Origin: Nocardia aurea
GTDB taxonomy: Bacteria; Actinomycetota; Actinomycetes; Mycobacteriales; Mycobacteriaceae
DNA: 64,000 nucleotides
NCBI RefSeq assembly: GCF_003123685.1
Contig: NZ_QCYJ01000018.1
Coordinates: 62,001-126,000 of the forward strand
Direction: 5' to 3'
Shown piece by piece: positions 23,155-31,156 of the stretch. The notes under the pieces were generated by a model. It made no database searches, had not been told where the DNA came from, and was given only the letters and a program-made list of their open reading frames with translations. Every line of letters starts with the position of its first letter. The first letter of the stretch is position 1. Both the position numbers and the translations under genes were made by a program.

Positions 23155-23964
23155 TCAGCCTTTCCGGCCGACGCCGGCGAGGCCGAGCGAGCGTCCCGGG
23201 GCCTCGTGGCGGTCGCGCTCGGATTCGGGTCGCCAGAGCGGGAGTTCGACCACCCCCGGCTCGATCGGATCCCAGCCCGCGAACATGGCCTCGATACCGG
23301 CGCGCGGCCGGAAGTGGATGCCGATCTTGCTTCCCGACGCGGTATTCGCGCCGAGCAGGGCGGCGTCCTCCGGTCGCTGTTCGGAGGTCAGATGCGAGAT
23401 CGCCACGTAACTGCCCGGCACGACCGCCTCGCGCAACCGTCCGACCTTCTCGACCGGAAGATCCTCGTCGGAGAGCAGATGCAGGACCGCGATCAGCAGC
23501 ACACCGACCGGCTGGTCGAAGTCGATCAGCCCGGTTTCGTCGACCGCCGTGAGCAGTTCGTCCGGCTTGCGCAGATCCGCCTCGATCGCGCCCGCCAGTG
23601 CGTTCGTGTCCAGGATCGCCTTCGAGTGCGCGACCGCGACGGGGTCGATATCGACGTAGAGCACGGTGATGTCGGGGTTGATCCCCTGCGCGATCTCGTG
23701 CACGTTGCCCGCGGTGGGAATCCCGGAACCGATGTCGAGGAACTGCGTGATCCCCGCGTCGGCGAGGAATCGCACCGCGCGGCGCAGAAACGCCCGATTG
23801 CTCAGTGCCAGCCGAGGTAGGTCCGGGACCAACTGTTTTCCGCTCTCGGCGGCCATGCGGTCGACCTCGAAGTTGTGGGAGCCGCCGAGTAGCGCGTCAT
23901 ACATTCGCGCCGGACTCACGCGCTGCATATCCACGCCCTCCGGTGCCCACGCAGGCCTGTCCAT
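23155..23964 (-). CDS. SAM-dependent methyltransferase (DUF574 / Methyltransf_19 type)
   Basis: A 269-residue member of an actinobacterial methyltransferase family, identified by RMYDALLGGSHNFEVDR near residue 20 and FLDIGSGIPTAGNVHEIAQ near 75. These are the family's hallmarks; the second is the SAM-binding loop. YVDIDPVAVAHSKAIL is the acidic ribose-binding strand. The methyl acceptor of this family is unknown. It lies upstream of the PAS-GGDEF gene in the same direction with an 18-base gap, so it may be co-expressed with a c-di-GMP signal. Confidence 0.88.
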   Translation of the reverse strand: MDRPAWAPEGVDMQRVSPARMYDALLGGSHNFEVDRMAAESGKQLVPDLPRLALSNRAFLRRAVRFLADAGITQFLDIGSGIPTAGNVHEIAQGINPDITVLYVDIDPVAVAHSKAILDTNALAGAIEADLRKPDELLTAVDETGLIDFDQPVGVLLIAVLHLLSDEDLPVEKVGRLREAVVPGSYVAISHLTSEQRPEDAALLGANTASGSKIGIHFRPRAGIEAMFAGWDPIEPGVVELPLWRPESERDRHEAPGRSLGLAGVGRKG

Positions 23965-24168
23965 CCGAACCCCTCTGCCTAGCCGCTGCGGCCGCCCGTA
24001 CGGCCGACCAGCACCATCGCGGCCGTGCGGCGAACCGACCAGCCGGATGGTGCTGTCCGAATACTAATCGCGACGATGAATCCCGGTGCATCGCACTTGA
24101 TCACGTTTGGGCAGCGGTCAGCCGGTCAAACCAACGGGTCCGGGGCGTATTCGATTCGGCCGATAAGA

Positions 24169-24190
24169 TGCAGACATGCGCATGTCTGCA
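24169..24190. promoter_or_regulatory. Perfect 22-bp palindrome over the cation-exporter promoter
   Basis: Each half is TGCAGACATGC or its complement, with no spacer. It ends eight bases before a TAGGCT -10 box (24199-24204), so it covers the -35 position and should block RNA polymerase when bound. Its size and symmetry fit an ArsR/SmtB-type metal-sensor operator; no such regulator is encoded nearby, so the sensor would act from elsewhere. Confidence 0.7.
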
Positions 24191-24198
24191 CAATCGGT

Positions 24199-24204
24199 TA
24201 GGCT
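24199..24204 (+). promoter_or_regulatory. -10 element TAGGCT of the CDF transporter gene
   Basis: TAGGCT fits the actinobacterial TAnnnT -10 pattern and lies 36 bases before the ATG at 24241, after the 22-bp palindrome. Confidence 0.5.
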
Positions 24205-24240
24205 GTCCGAAGTCAACGCGTAACGAGAGGGCACAGGATC

Positions 24241-25293
24241 ATGGGAGATCAGTGCGTGTCGCCGGATCAGTCCGCCGGAACAGCTCCGGCGCGGACCGCC
24301 GGGCCCGCTGTCGAGCAGCACGCCCGTGATCAGGGCCACGGCCATGATCACAGCCACGGCGAGGGACACGGTCACGATCACGGCGTGTCCGCCGATTCCG
24401 ATCCGCGCTGGCTCTCGATCGCCCTGGCGCTCATCGTCAGCTTCATGGCCGCCGAAGTGGTCGTCGGGGTCATCGCCGATTCCCTCGCGCTGATCTCCGA
24501 CGCCGCGCACATGCTCACCGACGCCGCGTCGATCGTGCTCGCGCTCATCGCCATCCGGCTCGCCAAGCGCCCCGCGCGGGGCCAGTACACCTACGGGTTC
24601 AAACGCGCCGAGATCCTGTCCGCCCAGGCGAACGGCATCACCCTGCTGTTGCTCGCGGGCTGGTTCGTCTACGAGGGCGTATCCAGGCTGATCGATCCGC
24701 CCGACGTCGAGGGCCCGTTGGTGCTCGCGACCGCGCTCGTCGGCATCGCCGTCAATATCGCCGCCGCGTGGAGTATCAGCCGTGCCAACCGGACCAGCCT
24801 CAATGTCGAAGGCGCTTTCCAGCACATCCTCAACGATCTCTACGCGTTCATCGGCACCGCCATCGCGGGTACCGTGGTGTGGCTGGCCGGTTATCCCCGC
24901 GCCGACGCCATCGCCGCGCTCGTCGTCGCCGCCCTCATGGTGAAGGCGGGCTGGTCGCTGGTGCGCGAATCGGGTCGCATCTTCCTCGAAGCCGCGCCCG
25001 CCCACCTCAACCCGGACGATATCGGCGCCCGCGTCGTCGGCATCGAGGATGTCGTCGAGGTCCACGACCTGCACGTCTGGCTGATCACCTCCGGCCAGCC
25101 CTCCCTGTCGGCCCACATCCTGGTGACCGACGGCGCGGACTGCCACGCCGTGCGATCGACCATCGAACGCGCACTCGACAGCGAATTCGGCTTGGCGCAC
25201 ACCACCTTGCAGGTCGATCACGTGGGAGATGTGGACCGGCCGTACGCCGAAGGGCACTGCGTGGACGCGCACGGTCCGGTGCACCGCGCCTGA
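24241..25293 (+). CDS. Cation diffusion facilitator, CzcD-type metal exporter
   Basis: A 350-residue membrane transporter of the CDF family that exports divalent metals such as Zn2+ or Cd2+ in exchange for protons. The N-terminus is histidine-rich (HGHDHSHGEGHGHDHG, residues 33-48). Six helices follow, with the metal site D-AAH-MLTD in helix II and H-ILND in helix V (FQHILNDLYA). The cytoplasmic C-terminal domain carries a typical fold (VVEVHDLHVWLI). Expression is probably induced by metal through the 22-bp palindrome at 24169. Confidence 0.93.
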   Translation: MGDQCVSPDQSAGTAPARTAGPAVEQHARDQGHGHDHSHGEGHGHDHGVSADSDPRWLSIALALIVSFMAAEVVVGVIADSLALISDAAHMLTDAASIVLALIAIRLAKRPARGQYTYGFKRAEILSAQANGITLLLLAGWFVYEGVSRLIDPPDVEGPLVLATALVGIAVNIAAAWSISRANRTSLNVEGAFQHILNDLYAFIGTAIAGTVVWLAGYPRADAIAALVVAALMVKAGWSLVRESGRIFLEAAPAHLNPDDIGARVVGIEDVVEVHDLHVWLITSGQPSLSAHILVTDGADCHAVRSTIERALDSEFGLAHTTLQVDHVGDVDRPYAEGHCVDAHGPVHRA

Positions 25294-25315
25294 GGGTGAC
25301 TCCGCCGGGCACAAC

Positions 25316-25331
25316 CGCCGGGTTACCGGCG
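25316..25331. terminator. Hairpin between convergent genes
   Basis: CGCCGG-GTTA-CCGGCG is a perfect six-base stem with a four-base loop in the 60-base gap between the CDF gene and the converging ogt gene. It lacks a U-tract, as many actinobacterial terminators do. Confidence 0.45.
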
Positions 25332-25353
25332 ACGGGCAGATCCGTGCCCCACC

Positions 25354-25851
25354 TCACGTCGCCAGAAGCACTCCCTCCATCTCGAGCAGGCGCTGCTTGC
25401 GCGCCAACCCACCCGCGTAGCCGGTGAGCGATCCGTTCGCGCCGATCACTCGATGGCAGGGCCGGATTATCGAGACCGGGTTGGCCCCGATCGCGGACGC
25501 GACCGCGCGTACTCGTTCGCGCGGCATACCCGCGCGGGTGGTGACCTCGCCGTAGGTGACCGTGGTTCCGTACGGGATGGTGTCGAGCACCGACCAGACC
25601 CGTCGCTGGAATTCGCTTCCGCCAGCGCCGCGTTCGATGTCGAACGCGGTGGCGGCACCGGTGAAGTACGCGTGCAGCTGTGCGGCGATATCGGCGAAGG
25701 CCGGGCGGTCCTCGACCCAGTCCGCGCGCGGTCGCGTTTCGCCACGCTGTCCGGCCATCGTCAACGAGGTGAGCGCGGGGCCGCGCGTGGACGGCGCGCC
25801 TACCAGCAGTAATTCGCCCAGTGGGCTGTCGACCGTCGCGTACATGGTCAC
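25354..25851 (-). CDS. ogt: Methylated-DNA--protein-cysteine methyltransferase
   Basis: A 165-residue suicide DNA-repair enzyme that transfers alkyl groups from O6-alkylguanine to its own cysteine. The active site PCHRVIG holds C132; the helix-turn-helix residues (TYGEVTTRAGMPRERVRAVASAIGANP) precede it, and the C-terminal GGLARKQRLLEMEG is typical. The GTG start at 25851 follows AAGGAGAAGG by six bases; an ATG six bases later is possible. It converges on the metal exporter and is divergent from the MerR gene. Confidence 0.93.
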   Translation of the reverse strand: MTMYATVDSPLGELLLVGAPSTRGPALTSLTMAGQRGETRPRADWVEDRPAFADIAAQLHAYFTGAATAFDIERGAGGSEFQRRVWSVLDTIPYGTTVTYGEVTTRAGMPRERVRAVASAIGANPVSIIRPCHRVIGANGSLTGYAGGLARKQRLLEMEGVLLAT

Positions 25852-25953
25852 GGCCTTCTCCTTCCGCTCGCGTGTGTTCCTCCCAATCTGCCGTAGGCGA
25901 CAAGGAAGAACCGGCGGGAAAAAGACATGACGATCCGCCCGCGACGCGCCGAC

Positions 25954-25984
25954 TTGACCTTCGAGTTACCTGAAGGCCCATGCT
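25954..25984 (+). promoter_or_regulatory. MerR-type promoter with 19-bp spacer and internal dyad
   Basis: TTGACC (25954-25959) and CATGCT (25979-25984) are separated by exactly 19 bases, the over-long spacing typical of MerR-controlled promoters. The spacer region holds a dyad (25958-25976) with arms CCTTC and GAAGG around GT..AC. The -10 box ends six bases before the ATG at 25991, so the mRNA would be leaderless. It is probably bound by the MerR protein it drives. Confidence 0.65.
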
Positions 25985-25990
25985 GGGGCG

Positions 25991-27073
25991 ATGACGGACG
26001 GCGCGGCGAACGAGTTGATCACCATCGGTGCGATGGCGCGGGCCAGCGGGCTGACGGCGAGCGCGCTGCGCTTCTACGACGACGGCGGCCTGTTGGTTCC
26101 CGCCCACGTCGACGCGACGACCGGGTACCGCTACTACGCGCGCGGTCAGACCGAACGGGCCGCGCTGATCCGCCGGTTGCGCGGGGTCGGCGTGCCGCTC
26201 GACGCGATCGCCGCGATCCTGGCGGGTGATCCGCGCGAGGCGAAACGTCTGCTCGACGACCATGTCCGCGAACTCGCCGAGCGGGCACGGGAGGCGGCGC
26301 GGGTGGCCGACGCGGTACAGCGGATTCTCGGATCGGACCGGTCCGGCGCGGTGCCGCTGTCCGGACCGACGCTGGCCCACGCGATCGCGCAGGTGGCGGG
26401 TGCGGCCGCACGCGAGGATGCCATCCCCGTGCTCACGGGCGTTTTCCTCGAGGTGTCCCCGAACGCGGTGACGCTCACCGCGACCGACCGCTACCGGTTG
26501 TCCAGCAGGAGCCTGGTTCCCGACCGGCACGGCGGCGACTGCTGGTCGGCGGTGGTCGCGGCGTCGGAGCTGGCCCGGCTCGACAACTGGCTGCGGCGCG
26601 TCGACGAGGTCGCCGTGTCGCGCGCCGACCGGGCATTGATCCTGCGCGGCGATGACACCGAACAACGATGCGCGACCATCGAGGAGAACTTTCCCGACTA
26701 CCGCGCGATGCTGGCCGACCTCGCCCCGGTGACGACCAGGATCCTCGTGGACCGAGCCGCCCTGCTCGGCGTGCTCGACACCGCCGCCGATCCGCTGATC
26801 TGCGCGACGTCCGAGACGACTCTGACGGTGTCGACACCGGATGGAACGGCGCACGATATTCCGGCGTCGGGAACCGGTCCGCGCGTCGATATCGCGTTCA
26901 CGGCGGCGACGCTGCGACCGGCTGTCGAAACCGCGCTCGGCCCCGACATCATGCTCGACCTCGCCGCCCCCGATCAGCCCGTCGTCATCCGCTCGGCGAC
27001 CGACGGCGATCTGACCACCCTCGTCATGCCACGGGCCCTGCCCGCTCCCACCGAAACAGAGGACGACCGTTGA
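25991..27073 (+). CDS. MerR regulator fused to DNA sliding-clamp (beta) domains
   Basis: A 360-residue fusion. Residues 10-75 form a MerR winged helix (ITIGAMARASGLTASALRFY, then TGYRYYARGQ), and 75-125 form the long dimerisation helix. From about 138 to 355 the sequence resembles domains II and III of the DNA polymerase III beta clamp: IPVLTGVFLEV, TATDRYRLSSRSL, ENFPDYRAML and a terminal LVMP. Clamp domain I is missing. Related MerR-clamp proteins exist in actinobacteria; here the clamp part probably serves as a sensor or partner-binding module, not as a processivity factor. The gene is apparently leaderless and overlaps the next gene by TTGA. Confidence 0.85.
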   Translation: MTDGAANELITIGAMARASGLTASALRFYDDGGLLVPAHVDATTGYRYYARGQTERAALIRRLRGVGVPLDAIAAILAGDPREAKRLLDDHVRELAERAREAARVADAVQRILGSDRSGAVPLSGPTLAHAIAQVAGAAAREDAIPVLTGVFLEVSPNAVTLTATDRYRLSSRSLVPDRHGGDCWSAVVAASELARLDNWLRRVDEVAVSRADRALILRGDDTEQRCATIEENFPDYRAMLADLAPVTTRILVDRAALLGVLDTAADPLICATSETTLTVSTPDGTAHDIPASGTGPRVDIAFTAATLRPAVETALGPDIMLDLAAPDQPVVIRSATDGDLTTLVMPRALPAPTETEDDR

Positions 27074-27555
27074 CATCCACCGACACCACCATGAACGCCA
27101 TCACCGAGGCCGTCACGCTCGGCCGCACCGGACAACGCGAGGCGGCCCGTGCCGCGCTCGGCGAGATCTGGATATCGCTCGGCCCGTCCGGCGATCCGCT
27201 GCACCGGTGCACCCTCGCGCACTATCTCGCCGATCTCCAGGACGACGCGGCGCAGGCGCTGGCCTGGGATATCCGGGCCGTCGACGCCGCGCACGCGCTC
27301 ACCGACGAGCGTGCGCGACACCATGATCCGAACCTCGACGTCCGCGGTTTCTACCCGTCGCTGCACCTGAACCTGGCCGACAACTATCGCCGCCTCGGCT
27401 CCTTCGACGCCGCGCGGCGCGAGATCGACGCGGCCCGCACCCACCTGCACGCCCTCGCCGACGACGGCTACGGGGCGATGATCCGCACCGCGGTGGACGA
27501 GGTCGCGGCGGCGATCGTCGCGCGCGACACGACCGTGCGCGCCACCGCGCCATAG
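27070..27555 (+). CDS. Helical-repeat (TPR-like) protein coupled to the MerR-clamp gene
   Basis: A 161-residue soluble, alanine-rich, predicted all-helical protein with TPR-like pairs (AAVTLGRTGQREAARAALGEI-like start and LNLADNYRRLGSFDAARREID near 102-122). The TTG at 27070 overlaps the preceding stop as TTGA and has AGAGGA seven bases upstream, so it is probably translationally coupled; an ATG at 27091 is the alternative. Its operon position suggests it works with the MerR-clamp protein, but I cannot name a function. Confidence 0.7.
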   Translation: MTSTDTTMNAITEAVTLGRTGQREAARAALGEIWISLGPSGDPLHRCTLAHYLADLQDDAAQALAWDIRAVDAAHALTDERARHHDPNLDVRGFYPSLHLNLADNYRRLGSFDAARREIDAARTHLHALADDGYGAMIRTAVDEVAAAIVARDTTVRATAP

Positions 27556-27624
27556 CGCGGTCCCCTCGCTGGTGCGGTAGCGGCGACCGCGAAAAGTCAT
27601 TCGCGCAGTTGGCATTCCGCCCGG

Positions 27625-28143
27625 CTAACCGGGCAGCAGCGGCACCGGGCTCGGCTCGTGCACCGTCACGAGGACGACCAGATCACCGTCGAGAGCCTCA
27701 CCGCGGACCAGTTTCCGGACGAATCGCACCAGCGGAATTCGCCACCGATACTTCATCTCGAGTTCCGACTGCACGTACGGGACGAGGGTGCCGGCGGTCA
27801 CGAGCTGGGCTTCGCCCTGGAGCTGGTGGGTGCCGAGGGCGGGGTTGCCGCGCCAATCGCCCTGCTGCACGAGCACCCGGTTGTCGTGGGCGAATTGATC
27901 GGCCTCGGGCGAGAGCGAGGCGACGCCGAACGCGAGTTGCTTCTCCCCGATCGGCACCACCAGGCGCGGGACGGTCACCATCTCCCTGGGACCGGTCGAC
28001 CGCGCCACCAGCACGGTTTTCGCGTCCCGCCACGGCGTCGCGATGCCGGCATGCGCACGGCGGGCCGGTACGGGAGGCGGGCAGATATCCGGGCGCGCGA
28101 TCTGTTCGCGGCCTACTGGTACGTCGATCAGGGTGTCTGTCAT
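27625..28143 (-). CDS. PPOX-type split-barrel protein (probable flavin/F420-binding)
   Basis: A 172-residue protein. AKTVLVARSTGPREMVTVPRLVVP, then KQLAFGVASLSPEADQFAHDNRVLVQ, then QGEAQLVTAG match the strand pattern of pyridoxamine-oxidase-like split beta-barrels. Such proteins commonly bind FMN or F420. The ATG at 28143 is chosen because GGAAGGAT lies eight bases upstream; the longer frame is arginine-rich and has no ribosome site. The substrate is unknown. A 374-base divergent region separates it from the 28518 gene. Confidence 0.65.
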   Translation of the reverse strand: MTDTLIDVPVGREQIARPDICPPPVPARRAHAGIATPWRDAKTVLVARSTGPREMVTVPRLVVPIGEKQLAFGVASLSPEADQFAHDNRVLVQQGDWRGNPALGTHQLQGEAQLVTAGTLVPYVQSELEMKYRWRIPLVRFVRKLVRGEALDGDLVVLVTVHEPSPVPLLPG

Positions 28144-28517
28144 CGCGTTCGATCCTTCCGGTGACGAAATCGGTGCGGGTACGACGAATCGGACGATCGA
28201 TCGGCCCCGTCGCCGACACCCGCGTTCGCTCACCCGGTCGACCCGACCGACCGCCGTCGCCGACCCCTTCCGGCGAACGCGAAACCCGCGATCCCCCATG
28301 GATTCACCGCATACGCGTACTCGCGGAGCCATACCCGGATACGGCGACGCCAATCACGGTCGACCACATTCGGAGGTGGACCACGTTCCGTGAACAGCGA
28401 ACGCGGTGGTCTGTCCGTCGCCCCGTCACACCCAGGTAGTGCCCTACTCGTGACGCTCACCTGTTCGGCTCGAAGACTGGATTCCGCCTCAGACCACACG
28501 AAGCCCCGGGAGTAGCC
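28144..28517. other. Divergent intergenic region with small dyads, no gene seen
   Basis: 374 bases. GTAG-TGCC-CTAC (28436-28447) is a perfect four-base-arm hairpin, and the arms CGTCAC (28424) and GTGACG (28550-28455 region, at 28450) flank it off-centre. These lie about 70 bases before the GTG at 28518 and may be regulatory. No convincing promoter hexamers or small gene were found. Confidence 0.45.
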
Positions 28518-28757
28518 GTGACAGACCAGCGTGTATCCACCGACGCGATCACCCGACAGCACAGCGCACTGATCGAGGAATTCCGGGCCCTGCTCGAGAA
28601 ATACCCCGACTCGGCCGAACACTTCGCCCTCGCCTACCTCCCCGCCGACCACCGCGACCCCTCCGCCCCCATCACGATCGGCATCACACAGCCGGTCTTC
28701 GAATGCACGAAGATCGAACCGGGCCTGGTCATGTGCGAACGCGTGGACGAGCAGTAG
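28518..28757 (+). CDS. Small protein, unknown function
   Basis: A 79-residue soluble acidic protein with an N-terminal helix (AITRQHSALIEEFRALLEKYPD), the family-like stretch HFALAYLPADHRDPSAPI and two cysteines near the C-terminus (VFECTKIEPGLVMCERV). The GTG start follows GGGAG. I do not recognise a named family. It is probably transcribed alone, divergent from the PPOX-type gene. Confidence 0.6.
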   Translation: MTDQRVSTDAITRQHSALIEEFRALLEKYPDSAEHFALAYLPADHRDPSAPITIGITQPVFECTKIEPGLVMCERVDEQ

Positions 28758-28828
28758 CGCGCGCGGATCCGGTCCACCGCCGACGGGCATGGTGGACAAG
28801 TCGCGGCCGCGAACAGGATGATCGGGGG

Positions 28829-29443
28829 ATGAGTGGACGCGTCCCCAGCAAATGGGAGGAGATGACTGCCGCGGATCCGGCGCATTCGTCGTGGTACGTG
28901 GATCGGTTCCGGTCCCTGGCGGCGCGGGGGCAGGACATCGTCGGGGAGGCGCGGCTGATCGACGCAATGCTCGCGCGCGGCAGCAGGGTGCTCGACGCGG
29001 GGTGCGGGGCGGGACGGCTGGGCGGATATCTGCACGGGGCCGGACATACCGTGGTCGGCGTCGATGTCGATCCGGTGCTGATCGCGGCCGCCGAACAGGA
29101 CCATCCCGGGCCGACCTGGCTGGTCGGCGATCTCGCCGAATTGGATCTGCCCGCTCGCGGGGTCGACGCCGATTTCGATGTCGTCGTGTGCGCGGGCAAT
29201 GTGATGACCTTTCTCGCCCCGTCCACACGCGAGGCGGTGCTGGCCGGTTTCGCGCGTCATCTCGGCCCGACGGGCCGGGCGGTGGTCGGCTTCGGCGCCG
29301 ATCGCGGCTACGAGTTCCCGCGGTTCATCAGCGATGCCGCGACGGCGGGCCTGACCCCGGATCTGCGACTGTCGACCTGGGATCTGCGCCCGTTCGACGA
29401 CGATTCCGACTTCCTGGTCGCGGTGTTCTCGCGCGCGAACTGA
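28829..29443 (+). CDS. Class I SAM-dependent methyltransferase
   Basis: A 204-residue enzyme. VLDAGCGAGRLGGYLHGAG (about residue 54) is the SAM-binding motif I, VVGVDVDPVLIAAAEQ the acidic ribose-binding strand, and FDVVVCAGNVMTFL motif IV. The acceptor is unknown. The ATG at 28829 is chosen because GGGGG precedes it and the protein then begins as in short methyltransferases; the frame upstream is basic and unlikely. It converges on the LLM gene with 34 bases between stops. Confidence 0.88.
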   Translation: MSGRVPSKWEEMTAADPAHSSWYVDRFRSLAARGQDIVGEARLIDAMLARGSRVLDAGCGAGRLGGYLHGAGHTVVGVDVDPVLIAAAEQDHPGPTWLVGDLAELDLPARGVDADFDVVVCAGNVMTFLAPSTREAVLAGFARHLGPTGRAVVGFGADRGYEFPRFISDAATAGLTPDLRLSTWDLRPFDDDSDFLVAVFSRAN

Positions 29444-29477
29444 CGCGGATCGGACCGGCTGTGGGCCTCGCCCGAAC

Positions 29478-30515
29478 CTACCGATCGCCGGTCAGGTATC
29501 CCACGAGTTCGCCCATCGTCCGATCGCTCGGCGCGTAGGGCTGATAGAAGCAGACCCGGTCCGAGATCCCGCCGACGCGGTCGCGGATATCGGCGGCGAC
29601 CTGCGCGGGTTTGCCGCGCGCGGCGATGGTCTCGAGGATGTCGTCGTCGATGAGGCGGGCCATGTCCTGCCAGCGTCCGCGTTTGGACAGCGCGTTCAGA
29701 TCCGTTTGCAGATCACCCCAGCCGTGCAGTTCGAGCACCGGGCGGTAGGCCGGGGTCGAACCGTAGAAGCCGAGCAGTTTGCGCGTCGCCGCGTCGGCGG
29801 CCGCCTGCTCCTCGTCGGTATCGCCGACCGCCACGATGACTTCGGGCAGGATCGTGAACGTCCTCGGGTCGCGACCGCCGACGGCGAGTCCTTCCCATAC
29901 CGCGGGCAACACCCGCTCACGCAGGTAGCGCGCGGAATTGAACGGCATCACCAGGAGCCCGTCGGCCACCTCGGCGGCCGTTCTGGTCATCCTCGGGCCC
30001 AGCGCGCCGACGAAGATCGGCGGCGGGCCGAACGGATTCGGTCCGGGGTTGAAGGTCGGCGTCATCAGGGTGTGGCGGTAGTACTCCCCGCGAAAATCCA
30101 GCCTGGTGCCGGTGTTCCAGCAGTCGAAGATCGCCCGCACCGCGGCGACCAGTTCCCCCATCCGCGCGGTCGGACGCCCGAATTCGACGCCGAACCGCTT
30201 CTCGATCTGCGGCCGGATCTGGGTGCCGAGCCCGAGCGTGAACCGGCCCGAACTCAGCAGTTGCAGATCGTTGGCCTGGTGCGCGAGGTGGATCGGGTTG
30301 CGCGGGAACGCGATGGCGACATTGGTCAGCAGATCCATGTCGCCGACGGTGGAGGCCAGCGTCAGGGGCGCGAAGACGTCGTGCGGGCCCTCGAAGGTGA
30401 ACACCCCGCTGACGCCCATCTCGCGCAGGGCCGCGGTGCGCTCGACCGCGTTCACCGGTCCGTAGATCGCCGTGTAGACCTTCATTCGGCCGGTCCGTGT
30501 GGTCGCATCAGCCAT
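29478..30515 (-). CDS. F420-dependent LLM-class oxidoreductase
   Basis: A 345-residue luciferase-like monooxygenase family protein, probably F420-dependent. Typical features are LTLASTVGDMDLLTNVAIAFPRN-like core strands, LQLLSSGRFTLGLGTQ near residue 84, and FVGALGPRMTRTAAEVADG near 173. The C-terminal Tyr-rich DRVCFYQPYAPSDRTMGELV matches the TIGR03617-like group. The substrate is unknown. The N-terminus MADATTRTGRMKVYTAIY is chosen because the first ATG is in frame; MKVYT (11 residues in) is the alternative. A strong terminator separates it from the DUF7144 gene upstream on the same strand. Confidence 0.9.
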   Translation of the reverse strand: MADATTRTGRMKVYTAIYGPVNAVERTAALREMGVSGVFTFEGPHDVFAPLTLASTVGDMDLLTNVAIAFPRNPIHLAHQANDLQLLSSGRFTLGLGTQIRPQIEKRFGVEFGRPTARMGELVAAVRAIFDCWNTGTRLDFRGEYYRHTLMTPTFNPGPNPFGPPPIFVGALGPRMTRTAAEVADGLLVMPFNSARYLRERVLPAVWEGLAVGGRDPRTFTILPEVIVAVGDTDEEQAAADAATRKLLGFYGSTPAYRPVLELHGWGDLQTDLNALSKRGRWQDMARLIDDDILETIAARGKPAQVAADIRDRVGGISDRVCFYQPYAPSDRTMGELVGYLTGDR

Positions 30516-30602
30516 CCCATCATTACCGAGGCCACAGGAGTATCCATCGGAATGTCACGGCGGGCAAACGGAACGGCCGCGTGCCCGAGGCGGTCACACA
30601 GA

Positions 30603-30649
30603 CGAAAACCGCGCCGTCGGAGGCCGGGGAAGCGGCCGCCGACGGCGCG
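30603..30649 (-). terminator. Intrinsic terminator of the DUF7144 gene
   Basis: Outer arms of 11 perfect pairs (30610-30620 with 30639-30649), an A-G mismatch, an inner five-pair stem (GGCCG/CGGCC) and a six-base loop. On the minus strand the stem is followed by GTTTTC, giving a short U-tract. It begins 12 bases after the DUF7144 stop. Confidence 0.8.
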
Positions 30650-30660
30650 AGATCGGGAGG

Positions 30661-31077
30661 TCAGACCGTATTCGGATGCCAGGTCGATACGGCCCAGATC
30701 ACCACGATGCTCAAGGCGATGATCAGGATCGACCACCACGGGTAGTACGGCAGGGACAGGAAGTTGGCGATGATCGTCAAGGCCGCGATCACGATGGCGG
30801 CGACCTTGCCCCACGTGCTTCCGGTCATCAGGCCGATGGCGCTGATCACGAGGACGGCGCCGAGGACGATATGGATCCAGCCCCAGCCCGTGGTGTCGAA
30901 CTGATAGATGTATTCGGGCCCGACGACGAAGAGTTCGTCATTCGCGACCGCCGAGATGCCCTCGAAGATCTGTAGAACACCGAGGGTGAGCAACAGGATC
31001 GCGGCGCCGATGGAGGTGCCCGCCGCGATTCCCTGTTTGACCGGGCTCTCGCCGGTCTGGTGTTTCGGAGTCGTCAT
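30661..31077 (-). CDS. DUF7144 family membrane protein
   Basis: A 138-residue protein with four hydrophobic helices (GAAILLLTLGVLQIFEGISA, IHIVLGAVLVISAIGLM, VAAIVIAALTIIANFLSLP and WSILIIALSIVVIWAVSTW), the pattern of the actinobacterial DUF7144 family. Function is unknown; such genes commonly sit in stress regulons. The second ATG (31077) is chosen since GGAAGGG lies at the right distance from it but too close to the first. The inverted repeat at 31140 lies 63 bases upstream. Confidence 0.88.
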   Translation of the reverse strand: MTTPKHQTGESPVKQGIAAGTSIGAAILLLTLGVLQIFEGISAVANDELFVVGPEYIYQFDTTGWGWIHIVLGAVLVISAIGLMTGSTWGKVAAIVIAALTIIANFLSLPYYPWWSILIIALSIVVIWAVSTWHPNTV

Positions 31078-31139
31078 GATCATCCCTTCCGCGAAGAAGA
31101 ACCTGGATCGATCTCACCAAGTCGGTGCCCCCGGTTTCC

Positions 31140-31156
31140 TCACCCGCTACGGGTGA
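31140..31156. promoter_or_regulatory. Inverted repeat TCACCC-N5-GGGTGA before the DUF7144 gene
   Basis: TCACCC-GCTAC-GGGTGA is a perfect 6-5-6 dyad. It overlaps the last codons of the permease gene and lies 63 bases upstream of the DUF7144 start. Two sites of the same design occur at 32336 and 35156, so it is a probable binding site for the LuxR-type regulator encoded at 32460. Confidence 0.65.

Noticed and set aside
24241..25293. Long antisense frames over the metal exporter and many other genes
   Set aside because: They are shadows caused by high G+C with few stops; codon bias, starts and homology support the sense frames.
27556..27624. Hairpin CGCGGTC...GACCGCG between converging genes as a terminator
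   Set aside because: The loop is about 20 bases and the AAAA lies on the wrong side for either gene.
28424..28455. Possible fourth copy of the CTCAYCC-type dyad before the 28518 gene
   Set aside because: The arms CGTCAC/GTGACG are 20 bases apart and off-centre from the inner GTAG/CTAC dyad, so it does not fit the 7-5-7 pattern.
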